DNA of 64,000 nt, taken from positions 46,072 through 110,071 of the forward strand of contig CAVQTE010000031.1 of NCBI GenBank assembly GCA_963716235.1, given 5' to 3'. The DNA is from Sva-07 sp963716235. Lineage in GTDB: Bacteria; Actinomycetota; Acidimicrobiia; Acidimicrobiales; Ilumatobacteraceae. The translations under genes and the position numbers were made by a program. The notes below the pieces were generated by a model that was not told the DNA's origin, made no database searches, and was given only the letters and a program-made list of their open reading frames with translations. This document shows positions 27,836 to 36,112 of this stretch, in pieces. Every line of letters begins with the position of its first letter. Positions within the stretch are counted from its first letter, which is position 1.

Positions 27836-29059
27836 ATGCCCGGTGCCTTCCTCCACCCGTTCGCCAAACCCACACGCGAGCGTTTCATCACGATCGCCCG
27901 CGGCGAGGGGTCACTGCTCTGGGATGCCGATGGCAACGAGATGATCGATGCCATGGCGAGTCTCTGGTACTGCCAGGTCGGCCACGGCCGACGCGAGATC
28001 GGTGAGGCGATCGCACGACAGATCGGCACGATCGAGGCGTACTCGTGCTTCGACCCGTTCACGAACGCCCCGGCCGACGCACTTGCCGAGCGGATCGCCT
28101 CGCTCACCCCGATCCCCGACGCCCGCGTCTTCTACGCCGGTTCCGGCTCCGAAGCGGTCGACTCGGCGATGAAACTCGCCCGACTCGCCCACGTGCAGGC
28201 CGGTCACCCCGAGCGTCGCCTGATCGTCTCGCGCGTACGCGGCTACCACGGCACGAACTACGGAGGCACCAGCGCCCAAGGCCTGCCGCTCAACAAACAG
28301 GGCTATGGCGAACTGCTGGCCGATGTGGTGCAGGTACCGAGCGACGACATCGAGGCGCTCTCCGTGCTGATGGCCGAACGGTCCGACGAACTCGCCGCGG
28401 TGATCACCGAGCCGGTGCAGGGTGCCGCCGGCGTGTACCCGCCCGTCGACGGATACCTCGCCGAGGCGCGCCGCCTGTGCGATCAGCACGGCGCGCTCTT
28501 GATCTTCGACGAGGTGATCACCGGCTTCGGCCGAATGGGCACCTGGTTCGCAGCCGACCACTACGGCGTCACACCCGACATGACCACCTTCGCCAAGGGC
28601 GTCACATCCGGCTATCAGCCGCTCGGTGGCGTCATCGTCGGTGCGAAAGTCCGCGAGGCGCTCGAGGCCGACGCCGACTTCATCCTGCGCCACGGCTACA
28701 CGTACTCCGGCCATCCAGCAGCGTGCGTCGGGGCGATGGCGAACCTCGACATCATCGAGCGAGAAGGGCTGCTCGACGCTGCCACGCACCTCGGCACTCG
28801 CCTGCAGCGAGGCCTTCGAGCGCTCGAAGCCGACGGTGCCGTCGATCACGTTCGCGGCGATGTCGCCATCTTCGGCGTCCAACTCCACGAGCACACCAAC
28901 GCCATGCACGTCCGAGATCGGATGTTGGAGCTCGGCGTGATCACTCGCGCCATCGGCACCGACACCGTCACCTTCTGCCCGCCGTTCGTCACCACCGACG
29001 AACAGGTCGATCGCATCGTCGACGCCCTGGCGACGGCGCTGAGCGAAGTCGGTGGGTGA
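27836..29059 (+). CDS. Class III PLP-dependent aminotransferase
   Basis: 407 residues. Class III (omega/ornithine-type) features: GSEAVDSAMKLARL (phosphate-binding turn), YHGTNYGGTSAQG, the E(P)VQGAAGVYPP and LIFDEVITGFGRMGTWF segments with the PLP-contacting Asp, and the Schiff-base lysine in TTFAKGVTSGYQPLGG near residue 253. Such enzymes convert an amine or omega-amino acid to an aldehyde or ketone with pyruvate or 2-oxoglutarate as acceptor. The substrate is unknown. An in-frame ATG nine bases upstream is also possible. It is divergent from the GH3 gene, and the P450 gene follows 42 nt downstream, suggesting a joint catabolic role. Confidence 0.93.
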   Translation: MPGAFLHPFAKPTRERFITIARGEGSLLWDADGNEMIDAMASLWYCQVGHGRREIGEAIARQIGTIEAYSCFDPFTNAPADALAERIASLTPIPDARVFYAGSGSEAVDSAMKLARLAHVQAGHPERRLIVSRVRGYHGTNYGGTSAQGLPLNKQGYGELLADVVQVPSDDIEALSVLMAERSDELAAVITEPVQGAAGVYPPVDGYLAEARRLCDQHGALLIFDEVITGFGRMGTWFAADHYGVTPDMTTFAKGVTSGYQPLGGVIVGAKVREALEADADFILRHGYTYSGHPAACVGAMANLDIIEREGLLDAATHLGTRLQRGLRALEADGAVDHVRGDVAIFGVQLHEHTNAMHVRDRMLELGVITRAIGTDTVTFCPPFVTTDEQVDRIVDALATALSEVGG

Positions 29060-29101
29060 GCGGAGGCGCAACCAGGGGTTGTTGCGTGGGATCATGGCCA
29101 G

Positions 29102-30325
29102 GTGAGCGCCGACCCGATCCCCGTGTACAACCCGTTCGATCCGGCATTCCGGGCCGATCCGTATCCGTTCTACGACGTACTGCGCGAGCACGCGCCCGCG
29201 TTCGACACCGGATTCGGGCTCGTGGTGCTCACCCGCTACAGCGACGTGTCTCACGCCCTCCGCAGCAACGACTTCAGCCGCGACATCGACACGAACGCCA
29301 CACCCAGCGACGACGCCGTCGCCCAGCGGCGACGCCTCCGGCGCTCTCAGGGGTCGAAGTCGATCCTCAACCTCGATCCGCCCGACCACACCCGCCTGCG
29401 CCGACTCGTGTCGAAGGCGTTCACACCCACGGCCGTCGACGCACTGCGCTCAGGCATCGAGCAACAGGTCGATGTCGCGCTCGATCGGGCCGCCAACCGG
29501 GGCTCCATGGAGTTGGTCGACGAGCTGGCATTCCCGGTTCCATTCCAAGTGATCTCCGATCTGCTGGACATCCCACAGGATCGAGCCGAGGAGATGCGAG
29601 AGTGGGGCCAACTCCTGACCGCCGCCCTGGAGCCGACCACCACCCTCGAGACACTCGACGCTGCTGAGGGCGCGTTGGCGCAGATGGGCACGTACCTCGT
29701 CGATGTGGTGGAGACACGACGCCACAACCTTGGAACTGACGTCCTGTCCGGATTGATCGTCGCCGAGGAGGAGGGTGACCGGCTGACCACCGAAGAGTTG
29801 CTGTCGTTCGTCGTGCTGCTCTACGTCGCCGGCCACGAGACCACCGTCAACCTGATCGGTAACGGGATGCTTGCGTTGCTGCGCAATCCGGCCGAACTCG
29901 ATCGGTGGCGGCGCGATCCCTCGCTGGATGCCAACGCAATCGACGAACTCCTGCGATACGACGGCCCGGTGCAGCACACTGTGCGAGTCGCGATGACCCC
30001 GATGTCGTTTGGCGAGGGATCGCAGCGAGTCGACATCGAACCGGGCTCCTCAGTGCTCACGGTCCTCGGTGCCGCCAATCACGACCCGGCGGTCTTCGAC
30101 GATCCGCACACGCTCCAGCTCAACCGGACGAATGCGAACCGGCATCTCGCCTTCGCAGCCGGAATCCACTACTGCCTGGGCGCGTCACTGGCGCGACTCG
30201 AGGCCACCGTCGTGTTGGGACGCCTGATCCGTCGGTTCGATCAGATCGATCTGGTAACCGAGCCGACGTTCCGTGATCGGCTGACCATCCGCGGCGTCGA
30301 CCGAATGGAGCTGTCGCTGCGGTGA
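29102..30325 (+). CDS. Cytochrome P450
   Basis: 407 residues from a GTG (MSADPIPVYNPFDPAFRADP). Typical bacterial soluble P450: the NLDPPDHTRLRRLVSKAFTP helix C region, the oxygen-activating helix I VAGHETT near residue 244, ExxR in DELLRYDG, and the heme-thiolate loop FAAGIHYCLGASLAR with Cys near 358. It needs ferredoxin and a reductase, neither of which is encoded nearby. It resembles the many actinobacterial CYPs that hydroxylate lipophilic or aromatic compounds, but the substrate cannot be inferred. It lies just downstream of the aminotransferase. Confidence 0.95.
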   Translation: MSADPIPVYNPFDPAFRADPYPFYDVLREHAPAFDTGFGLVVLTRYSDVSHALRSNDFSRDIDTNATPSDDAVAQRRRLRRSQGSKSILNLDPPDHTRLRRLVSKAFTPTAVDALRSGIEQQVDVALDRAANRGSMELVDELAFPVPFQVISDLLDIPQDRAEEMREWGQLLTAALEPTTTLETLDAAEGALAQMGTYLVDVVETRRHNLGTDVLSGLIVAEEEGDRLTTEELLSFVVLLYVAGHETTVNLIGNGMLALLRNPAELDRWRRDPSLDANAIDELLRYDGPVQHTVRVAMTPMSFGEGSQRVDIEPGSSVLTVLGAANHDPAVFDDPHTLQLNRTNANRHLAFAAGIHYCLGASLARLEATVVLGRLIRRFDQIDLVTEPTFRDRLTIRGVDRMELSLR

Positions 30326-30398
30326 CTCGTTGGTCCCCCGACTCGACGCCTGGCGATCGTTCATGGAGTGCACCACGACGACGACTAGGTTCGGCGAC

Positions 30399-30854
30399 GT
30401 GGCTGGTCTTCCCCGTTGGACTCATCTCGCACTCAGCGTTCGCGACATCGACGCAATGATCGAGTGGTATGTCGCCCACACTCCGTTGGAACTCCTGGAG
30501 CGTCGGGAGGACGCCAACGGATACGGCGCCTGGCTCGGCCATCCCGACAGTCCCGATGCGCCATTCATCCTCGTGTTCGCACAGTTCCACCCCGGTCACG
30601 AGCCGTTTCCCGGGACCGGTCCGACCCCGATCGGGCCGTTCGCACATCTCGGGTTCGAGCTCGCTGAACGCTCCGACATCGATGAGATCGCCGCGATCGC
30701 CGAAGCCGGCGGCTGGCTCGCGTCAGCCCCGATCGACCTTCCGGCGCCGATCGGCTACATCTGCATGGTGACCGATCCCGATGGCAACACCATCGAGTTC
30801 TCCCACAACCAGGGCGTCTATGCCTTCGCGCAGGAGCATTTCACGCGGGGGTGA
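30399..30854 (+). CDS. VOC-family (glyoxalase/dioxygenase fold) protein
   Basis: 151 residues from a GTG (VAGLPRWTHLALSVRDIDAM). The vicinal-oxygen-chelate fold is shown by WTHLALSVRDIDAMIEWY at the start (first metal His), AHLGFELAERSDIDEI in the middle (second His) and VTDPDGNTIEFSH at the end (metal Glu). It could be a lyase, isomerase or dioxygenase, and the exact reaction is open. A longer start at the ATG 30363 (MECTTTTTR) is possible but less natural. It follows the P450 by 73 nt and is probably in the same transcript. Confidence 0.85.
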   Translation: MAGLPRWTHLALSVRDIDAMIEWYVAHTPLELLERREDANGYGAWLGHPDSPDAPFILVFAQFHPGHEPFPGTGPTPIGPFAHLGFELAERSDIDEIAAIAEAGGWLASAPIDLPAPIGYICMVTDPDGNTIEFSHNQGVYAFAQEHFTRG

Positions 30855-30858
30855 CGGC

Positions 30859-31728
30859 TCAGGGGTTCAGGAGACGGATGAGGCTGCTGGTGTCCCACCG
30901 GTCGCCGCCCATTGCGACGACCTGCTTGTAGAACTGGTCGACGAGCGCGGTCAGGGGCAGTCGAGCCCCACTGCGGTTGGCTTCATCGAGCACGATGCCG
31001 AGGTCTTTGCGCATCCACTCGACGGCGAACCCGAACTCGAATTCGTCGGCGGCCATCGTGCGCGCCCGGTTGTCCATCTGCCAGCTCTGTGCTGCTCCCT
31101 TGCCGATCACCTCGACGACCTGGTCGACGTCGAGGCCGGCGAGCTTGGCGAAGTTCACGCCTTCGGCCAGGCCCTGGAGGACACCGGCGATGCAGATCTG
31201 GTTGACCATCTTGGTGAGCTGCCCGGACCCGGCCGGGCCGAGCTGGACACACGACGTGGCGTACGCGTCGATGACTCGGGCTGCTCGGTCGAACACCTCG
31301 ACGTCGTCGCTACCGCACATCACCGTGAGCTGACCGTTCTCAGCTCCCGCCTGTCCGCCCGACACCGGGGCATCGACGAATCCGACGCCGCGTTCCGCGC
31401 ACGCCGCCGAGAGCTGCCGTGCGACACCGGCCGACGCCGTCGTGTGGTCGATCAGCACCGATCCGGCCGACATCGCCGCGAGGGCCCCCGATGGACCGAG
31501 GACGACCTCACGAACGTCGTCGTCGTTGCCGACGCACAACGCCACGAAGTCAGCATCGACAGCTGCCTCGGCCGGCGTCGGGGCCGCTTGATTGCCGTTG
31601 AGCGCCACCCAGGCGAGCGCCTTGGCCGCCGTGCGGTTGTAGACCACGACCTCGTGGCCGCCCTTGGCCAGGTGACGGGCCATCGGAGCGCCCATCACAC
31701 CCAGTCCGAGAAACGCAATCCTGCTCAT
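30859..31728 (-). CDS. NAD(P)-dependent beta-hydroxyacid dehydrogenase (3-hydroxyisobutyrate dehydrogenase-like)
   Basis: 289 residues. The N-terminal Rossmann motif is IAFLGLGVMGAPMARHLA, with NRT after beta-2, which favours NADP. DAPVSGGQAGAENGQLTVMC is the substrate loop, and the catalytic lysine is in GSGQLTKMVNQICIAG. The family includes 3-hydroxyisobutyrate, tartronate semialdehyde and 6-phosphogluconate-type dehydrogenases, and the substrate is not determinable here. The stop lies 4 nt from that of the convergent VOC gene with no terminator visible. The ATG at 31728 is the conventional start. Confidence 0.92.
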   Translation of the reverse strand: MSRIAFLGLGVMGAPMARHLAKGGHEVVVYNRTAAKALAWVALNGNQAAPTPAEAAVDADFVALCVGNDDDVREVVLGPSGALAAMSAGSVLIDHTTASAGVARQLSAACAERGVGFVDAPVSGGQAGAENGQLTVMCGSDDVEVFDRAARVIDAYATSCVQLGPAGSGQLTKMVNQICIAGVLQGLAEGVNFAKLAGLDVDQVVEVIGKGAAQSWQMDNRARTMAADEFEFGFAVEWMRKDLGIVLDEANRSGARLPLTALVDQFYKQVVAMGGDRWDTSSLIRLLNP

Positions 31729-31768
31729 GGTCGCCGAGTCTGGCATGCCGGCGCGACACTGTCGGGGC

Positions 31769-32500
31769 GTGGAGGATGAACAGACGACGCCGTGGTGCGT
31801 CATGACGTGGAACGTGCACGGGTCGCAGCGACCTGACATCGACGCAGTTGCCGCAGCAGTTCGCGCCGAGTCGCCCGACATCGTGGTGATCCAGGAGATC
31901 CGCAGAGGACAAGCGGAGTCGCTCGGCGCAGCGTTGTCGATGCGGTACTCGTGGGCGCGGAAACACTCGCCGTACACGACGGCAATGTGGTGGCGCTCCG
32001 AGGGGATGGCGATCATGACGCCTCACCTCCTCGACGCCGCCGGGCACACCGAGGTCTCGGACGAACAGCCGATGCGGAGCTGGCGACGCCGGATCGCCCA
32101 GTGGGCGCTCATCGGCCGGCCCGACCGCAGCATGGTGATGGTCTACAACCTGCATCTGTCACCACACGAGGATGCGGACTCCCGGCGATTCGAAGCGGCG
32201 CGGGTGACCGAGATCGTCGCTGCGATCGGTGACGACCCTCCACCGATCGTTGCCGGCGACTTCAACGACGCTGACGATCCAACGATCGTCGATGCGCTCC
32301 CGGGTGTCGAACACGTGGTGCCGTCGAGCACCAATCCCTCATGTCAACCGACGCAGTTGCTCGATCACGTCCTTCTGCCGGTGGACGCCACCGACGTGTC
32401 GGTCAGCGTTCCCCCTGGAGGAGCCGACTGGGCCGCCATCTCCGACCACCTCCCGGTGACGGTGCGCTTCTCGGTCCCAAGGCTTACAGAAGGGGTCTGA
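31769..32500 (+). CDS. Endonuclease/exonuclease/phosphatase (EEP) family protein
   Basis: 243 residues from a GTG (VEDEQTTPWCVMTWNVHG). EEP-fold motifs are in order: MTWNVHGSQ (Asn for metal), PDIVVIQEIRRG (Glu metal ligand), VYNLHLSPHED, VAGDFNDADDP and ISDHLPVTVRF (catalytic Asp-His). Members hydrolyse phosphodiesters in DNA, RNA, sphingomyelin or phosphoinositides, and the substrate is unknown. No signal peptide is seen. Its stop codon lies inside a terminator-like palindrome. The gene is divergent from the dehydrogenase, and an earlier ATG is possible but would overlap it. Confidence 0.85.
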   Translation: MEDEQTTPWCVMTWNVHGSQRPDIDAVAAAVRAESPDIVVIQEIRRGQAESLGAALSMRYSWARKHSPYTTAMWWRSEGMAIMTPHLLDAAGHTEVSDEQPMRSWRRRIAQWALIGRPDRSMVMVYNLHLSPHEDADSRRFEAARVTEIVAAIGDDPPPIVAGDFNDADDPTIVDALPGVEHVVPSSTNPSCQPTQLLDHVLLPVDATDVSVSVPPGGADWAAISDHLPVTVRFSVPRLTEGV

Positions 32501-32510
32501 CCTCTTCTGT
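32486..32510. terminator. Bidirectional terminator-like palindrome between EEP gene and carD
   Basis: ACAGAAGGGGTC pairs with GACCTCTTCTGT (12 bp, one G-U) around one base. It includes the TGA of the EEP gene and ends 6 nt before the carD stop. The architecture (12+1+12, no U-tract) matches that at 25180. Confidence 0.7.
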
Positions 32511-32516
32511 GACGGT

Positions 32517-33041
32517 CTACTTCTTCTTCTTGGCTTCGGCGGCCGGGGCCTTGAGCACGCCCTTGGCCAGCGCGTCGTCGAGGTACGCCTCGGCTTCTTC
32601 GGCCGACACCTTCAGCGCCGGCGAGATCTCGGAGATGAGATTCACACGGGCCCGCTCGTACATGGTGCGCTCGGCTGCCGACAGCGACGCGTCACGGTTG
32701 CGAGCAGCAAGGTTACGGACCACCTCGGCGACCTGGTACACGTCGCCGCTCTTGAGCTTCTCCTGGTGGTTCTTGAAGCGACGGCTCCAGTTCGACGGCA
32801 CGCGAGGGTCGGGCTTCGCGAGCACGGCCACGAGGTCTTCCAGTTCGTCGGCCGACACCGGCGGGCGCACGCCGACTTCGTCGGTGCTGGAGATCGGCAC
32901 CTTGAGGGTCATCTCGTTGATGACCGTCTTGAGGATCAGATAGTCCTGCTTCTCGCCGAAGAACTCCATCTTCTTGGTCCCCATGACCACACATGCGCCG
33001 TGCTGGGGATAGATGACGGTTTCGCCCTTCTTGAACTTCAC
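32517..33041 (-). CDS. carD: CarD/CdnL family RNA polymerase-binding transcription factor
   Basis: 174 residues. The N-terminal RNA-polymerase-interaction (Tudor-like) domain reads VKFKKGETVIYPQHGACVVM. The C-terminal helical domain includes SGDVYQVAEVVRNLAARNRD and the conserved SxxER segment LSAAERTMYERARVNLISEI. It stabilises open complexes, mostly at rRNA and housekeeping promoters. The GTG at 33041, preceded by GCGAGG, is chosen, and the longer frame upstream has no CarD homology. The tail is rich in Ala and Lys. It is a typical actinobacterial gene. Confidence 0.93.
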   Translation of the reverse strand: MKFKKGETVIYPQHGACVVMGTKKMEFFGEKQDYLILKTVINEMTLKVPISSTDEVGVRPPVSADELEDLVAVLAKPDPRVPSNWSRRFKNHQEKLKSGDVYQVAEVVRNLAARNRDASLSAAERTMYERARVNLISEISPALKVSAEEAEAYLDDALAKGVLKAPAAEAKKKK

Positions 33042-33162
33042 GCAGAACCTCGCCTGATCGGGGGTGGGGGCCGCGGGTGGACGCAGCGCCGTGTCAGGAT
33101 ACAGCGCCCCCACGCTGTTGAGTCCCGCCGCGGAGGAAAGCGATGACGAGTGCGGTCGGTGT

Positions 33163-33549
33163 TCAGGTGGCCTGCGAGTCGGCCGGGAGGTGACAGACCG
33201 CCTCGACGTTGTTGCCGTCGGGATCACGCACGAACGCTCCGTAGTAGTTTGCGTGGTACTCAGGCCAGACGCGCGGTTCGTGCAACACCTGCGCACCGGA
33301 GGCGACGGCCGCATCGAAGAAGGCTCGAACTGCTGCCCGATCAGGAGCCGCGAACGCGATGTGCGACTCCCGGAACCCCGCGCCCGAGTCGAACACGCCG
33401 AGCCAGAAGTCCGGCTTCTCGGGCGTCCCGTACCCGATGGCGACACCGAAGTCCATCTGCCGACTCACACCGAGAGGCGCGAGTACAGCGTCATAGAACA
33501 ACGAGCTTGCGTTCATGTCTGCGCACTGGATTCCCAGGTGATCAAGCAT
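33163..33549 (-). CDS. VOC-family (glyoxalase-like) protein
   Basis: 128 residues, starting MLDHLGIQCADMNASSLFYD, a common VOC opening with the first metal-ligand His. Other marks are FRESHIAFAAPDRAAVRAFF in the middle and YYGAFVRDPDGNNVEAVCH at the end, containing the metal Glu. This subfamily (often called 'glyoxalase/bleomycin resistance-like') has many orphan members and the reaction is unknown. It lies 121 nt upstream of carD on the same strand. Confidence 0.88.
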   Translation of the reverse strand: MLDHLGIQCADMNASSLFYDAVLAPLGVSRQMDFGVAIGYGTPEKPDFWLGVFDSGAGFRESHIAFAAPDRAAVRAFFDAAVASGAQVLHEPRVWPEYHANYYGAFVRDPDGNNVEAVCHLPADSQAT

Positions 33550-33595
33550 GCCCTCAGCCTGGCACACGACATCGTCACCGGCGAACGCGCTGGTC

Positions 33596-34090
33596 TCAGG
33601 CGCCGGCCAGCACCAACGTTGCGGCGAAGAGTTCGAGGGCGGCAGCGGCGAACTCGACCATGTTCGCCTCGCGGTCGTCGAGACCGGTCAGCACGTGGCG
33701 GGTCGCTTCGATCGGGCCGGCCACTGCAACCCAGCTGTGGCCCGCCGGATCGCCGTAGGGGTTGGCGGGCCCAGCGGCACCGGCCTCGCCCACGCCCCAC
33801 GTCGCTTCGAGACGGACGGCCACGGATCGGGCGAGGTAGCCGGCAAAGACCTCCGTCGCCCCCCGCATCCCGGGCGGAGTGTCGACTGCGCCGGCCATCC
33901 ATGCCCGATTCGCGGCGACGGTGTAGATCACCGCACCACCGAGGTAGTACGCGGATGCACCGGGAACCGACAGCAACGCCGCCGAGATCAGACCGCCCGC
34001 CGAGCCCTCGGCGACGGCAACCGTCTCGTTGCGCTCCCGCAGCAGCGAGCCAATGCGACGAGCAGGATCGGTCAACGTCGAGGTGAGCAC
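33596..34090 (-). CDS. CinA C-terminal-like (nicotinamide-nucleotide amidase family) stand-alone protein
   Basis: About 164 residues from the GTG VLTSTLTDPARRIGSLL. It matches the C-terminal amidase domain of CinA: VAVAEGSAGGLISAALLSVP (CinA has TAESVTGG), YYLGGAVIYT, GVGEAGAAGPANP. The active Ser/Thr region differs (EGSAGG), and the sequence is diverged from the full-length CinA 160 nt upstream, so it may act on another amide. Stand-alone proteins of this type are common in bacteria. The exact start is uncertain: an upstream frame reaches to 34168, next to tRNA-Arg. Confidence 0.8.
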   Translation of the reverse strand: MLTSTLTDPARRIGSLLRERNETVAVAEGSAGGLISAALLSVPGASAYYLGGAVIYTVAANRAWMAGAVDTPPGMRGATEVFAGYLARSVAVRLEATWGVGEAGAAGPANPYGDPAGHSWVAVAGPIEATRHVLTGLDDREANMVEFAAAALELFAATLVLAGA

Positions 34091-34170
34091 CTCCGAAGCA
34101 TGGCCGATGCCTGCCCAATGCCGCCGCTCGGACGCCGCCACGATCGCATGGCACAGCGACCTTCGCACAG

Positions 34171-34244
34171 CGCCCTCGGCACGATTCGAACGTGCGCGCT
34201 ACGGATTAGAAGGCCGTTGCTCTATCCAACTGAGCTACGAGGGC
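34171..34244 (-). tRNA. tRNA-Arg (anticodon TCT)
   Basis: Minus-strand cloverleaf: acceptor GCCCTCG/CGAGGGC, D-stem GCTC/GAGC, anticodon stem ACGGC/TCCGT with loop CTTCTAA (anticodon TCT), T-stem GCACG/CGTGC with TTCGAAT, and discriminator G. CCA is not encoded. Confidence 0.95.
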
Positions 34245-34256
34245 TTTGCGGCAACG

Positions 34257-35510
34257 CTAGCGGGCCGCCAATGCGGTACGCAGGTGGCCGAGGGCGGTGA
34301 TGACCGAGAACTGGCGCATCTGTTCGCGTTGGCCGGGGAGGCGTGCGTGACGGACTTCGTCGAAGCCGGGGCCGACGAAGCCCATGAACAGCGTGCCGAC
34401 GGGCTGGCCGTCCTGTTCATCGGGTCCGGCCACTCCCGTGAGTGACAGCCCGATGTCGGCACCGAGACGTTCACGCACACCGTGGGCCATCTGACGCGCC
34501 GCTGCCTCGCTCACCACTGGCCCCTCCCCCACGCCGAGCAGCGTCTGCTTGACGTCGGTCGCGTAGCTCACGATCGCACCACGGAACACGTCACTGGCAC
34601 CGGGAATCGCTGTCAGTCGCGCACCGACCAAGCCGCCCGTCACCGATTCTGCCGTCGCCAACGTCAAGCCCCGGCTACGACAGAGGTCGAGCACGACCGA
34701 TTCCATCGTGTCGTCGTCGGTACCGAACACGAGGTCACCGAGTTCTGCACGAACCACCTGCTCCCAGTGATCGAGCTGCGCAGTGCACTCGACCACCGTC
34801 GGCGCCTTGTGGGTCAGGCGCACCTTCAACCCTTCCCAGCCGCTCGCCAGGAACGCCAACGTAGGTGTGTCGGGACCCTCGAGCTGATCGATGACACCGT
34901 CGAGACGCTCGTTGAGTCCGCTCTCGCTCTCACCCCAGGTTCGCAGCACCCGGCTGGCGATCACCGAGTCGTCACCGCTGCGCAGCCGCAGGTCGGCGAG
35001 GACTGCCCGTTGCATCATGTCGTACATCTCGTGCGGCACACCGGGCACGGCGTAGACGACCTTGTCGACACCGTTCACCGTCACCGGGCAGATCAGGCCG
35101 GGCGCCGTCCCACGGGTCTGCGGGATGATCGTGGCACCGACGGGCACCATCGCCTGGCGCAGGTTGTTGTCGGCCATCCGCCGTCCACGCGCCGCGAACA
35201 ACTCGCGGATGACGTCGGCCACGGCATCGTCACGCACCAGATCGACGCCCATCACCGCGGCGATCGCATCACGAGTCAGATCGTCGTGGGTCGGCCCGAG
35301 CCCGCCACACATGATCACCGCATCAGCGCTGTCGAGGAGTCGACGAAGCTGCGTTTCGATCCGGCCAACGTTGTCGCCGACCTTCACCTGGACGAGCGAG
35401 TCGATTCCGTTGGCGGCCAGTTCGCCCCCGATCCATGCCGAGTTCGAGTCGATGATCTGGCCGAGCAGCAGTTCGGTGCCGACCGCGAGGACATCGCACC
35501 GCAGTGTCAT
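34257..35510 (-). CDS. cinA: CinA: competence/damage-inducible protein, NMN deamidase and ADP-ribose pyrophosphatase
   Basis: 417 residues, full family length. The N-terminal COG1058 domain begins RCDVLAVGTELLLGQIIDSN and contains VIMCGGLGPTHDDLTRD and VVYAVPGVPHEMYDMM. The C-terminal deamidase domain has LATAESVTGGLVGARLTAIP, FRGAIVSYATDVKQTLLGV and LTGVAGPDEQDGQPVG. In other bacteria it recycles pyridine nucleotides and, in mycobacteria, cleaves drug-NAD adducts. Its ATG overlaps the pgsA stop by 4 nt. It is the last gene of the rimO-pgsA-cinA operon, a conserved actinobacterial arrangement, and a tRNA-Arg gene follows. Confidence 0.95.
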   Translation of the reverse strand: MTLRCDVLAVGTELLLGQIIDSNSAWIGGELAANGIDSLVQVKVGDNVGRIETQLRRLLDSADAVIMCGGLGPTHDDLTRDAIAAVMGVDLVRDDAVADVIRELFAARGRRMADNNLRQAMVPVGATIIPQTRGTAPGLICPVTVNGVDKVVYAVPGVPHEMYDMMQRAVLADLRLRSGDDSVIASRVLRTWGESESGLNERLDGVIDQLEGPDTPTLAFLASGWEGLKVRLTHKAPTVVECTAQLDHWEQVVRAELGDLVFGTDDDTMESVVLDLCRSRGLTLATAESVTGGLVGARLTAIPGASDVFRGAIVSYATDVKQTLLGVGEGPVVSEAAARQMAHGVRERLGADIGLSLTGVAGPDEQDGQPVGTLFMGFVGPGFDEVRHARLPGQREQMRQFSVITALGHLRTALAAR

Positions 35511-36112
35511 TCGGCTGTCGCCGTTCGACCGATCTCGCCGAGTTCCTCGTCGATCGTCTCCGACACCGCCGCCTCGAGCTGACGGGCCCGCCACAGATAC
35601 TGGGCCCCACTCACGAGGGCCAGCAGCACAGCGATCCAGAGGAACGAGTTCCAGAGCCATGTGGCATCGACAGCCGTCAGTGGCAGCAGGGCGAACGCGA
35701 CTGCCAGCTGCTGGCACACCGTCTTGTACTTGGCGAGCTTGATCGCCGGCACGCTGATGCCCTTGCCACCGACAAGCACCCGGTAGACACTGATCATCAC
35801 CTCGCGAGCTGTGATGATCACGACGGGCACGACCCAGAACACACCCGTGCTCACGAGGGTGAACATCGCTCCGAGGATCAGCACCTTGTCGGCGAGCGGG
35901 TCGAGGAATGCACCGGCCGAGGTGGTGCCCTGACGGCGAGCCAGGTAACCGTCGAGGAAGTCGGTGGAGCTGAACACGGCCCACATCACGAACGCGATCC
36001 ACGACCCGAATTCGTCGTTCGGGATCACCCAGAACATCAACGGCGACAACAGCAGCCGCCCGACGGTGATGGCGTTGGCCCACGTGGCGAGCTTGTCGGG
36101 CTCGACCGTCAC
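35507..36112 (-). CDS. pgsA: CDP-diacylglycerol-glycerol-3-phosphate 3-phosphatidyltransferase
   Basis: Integral membrane enzyme of acidic phospholipid synthesis: CDP-diacylglycerol plus glycerol-3-phosphate gives phosphatidylglycerophosphate. The CDP-alcohol phosphotransferase motif D(x2)DG(x2)AR(x8)G(x3)D(x3)D is complete in DFLDGYLARRQGTTSAGAFL followed by DPLADK. About five hydrophobic segments are visible, and 201 residues is typical. It overlaps both neighbours by 4 nt (ATGA at each end), a strong sign of coupled translation. Actinobacteria have several CDP-alcohol transferases, and the context with rimO and cinA favours pgsA. Confidence 0.92.
   Translation of the reverse strand: MTVEPDKLATWANAITVGRLLLSPLMFWVIPNDEFGSWIAFVMWAVFSSTDFLDGYLARRQGTTSAGAFLDPLADKVLILGAMFTLVSTGVFWVVPVVIITAREVMISVYRVLVGGKGISVPAIKLAKYKTVCQQLAVAFALLPLTAVDATWLWNSFLWIAVLLALVSGAQYLWRARQLEAAVSETIDEELGEIGRTATAE

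Noticed and set aside
27911..29389. Minus-strand 492-codon frame opposite the aminotransferase
   Set aside because: Overlaps a complete aminotransferase with all PLP motifs. The antisense frame has no motif and mirrors codon bias only.
34090..34168. Upstream extension of the stand-alone CinA-like protein to 34168
   Set aside because: The extra residues have no family similarity and the frame runs up against the tRNA-Arg gene. The GTG at 34090 gives the usual family N-terminus.
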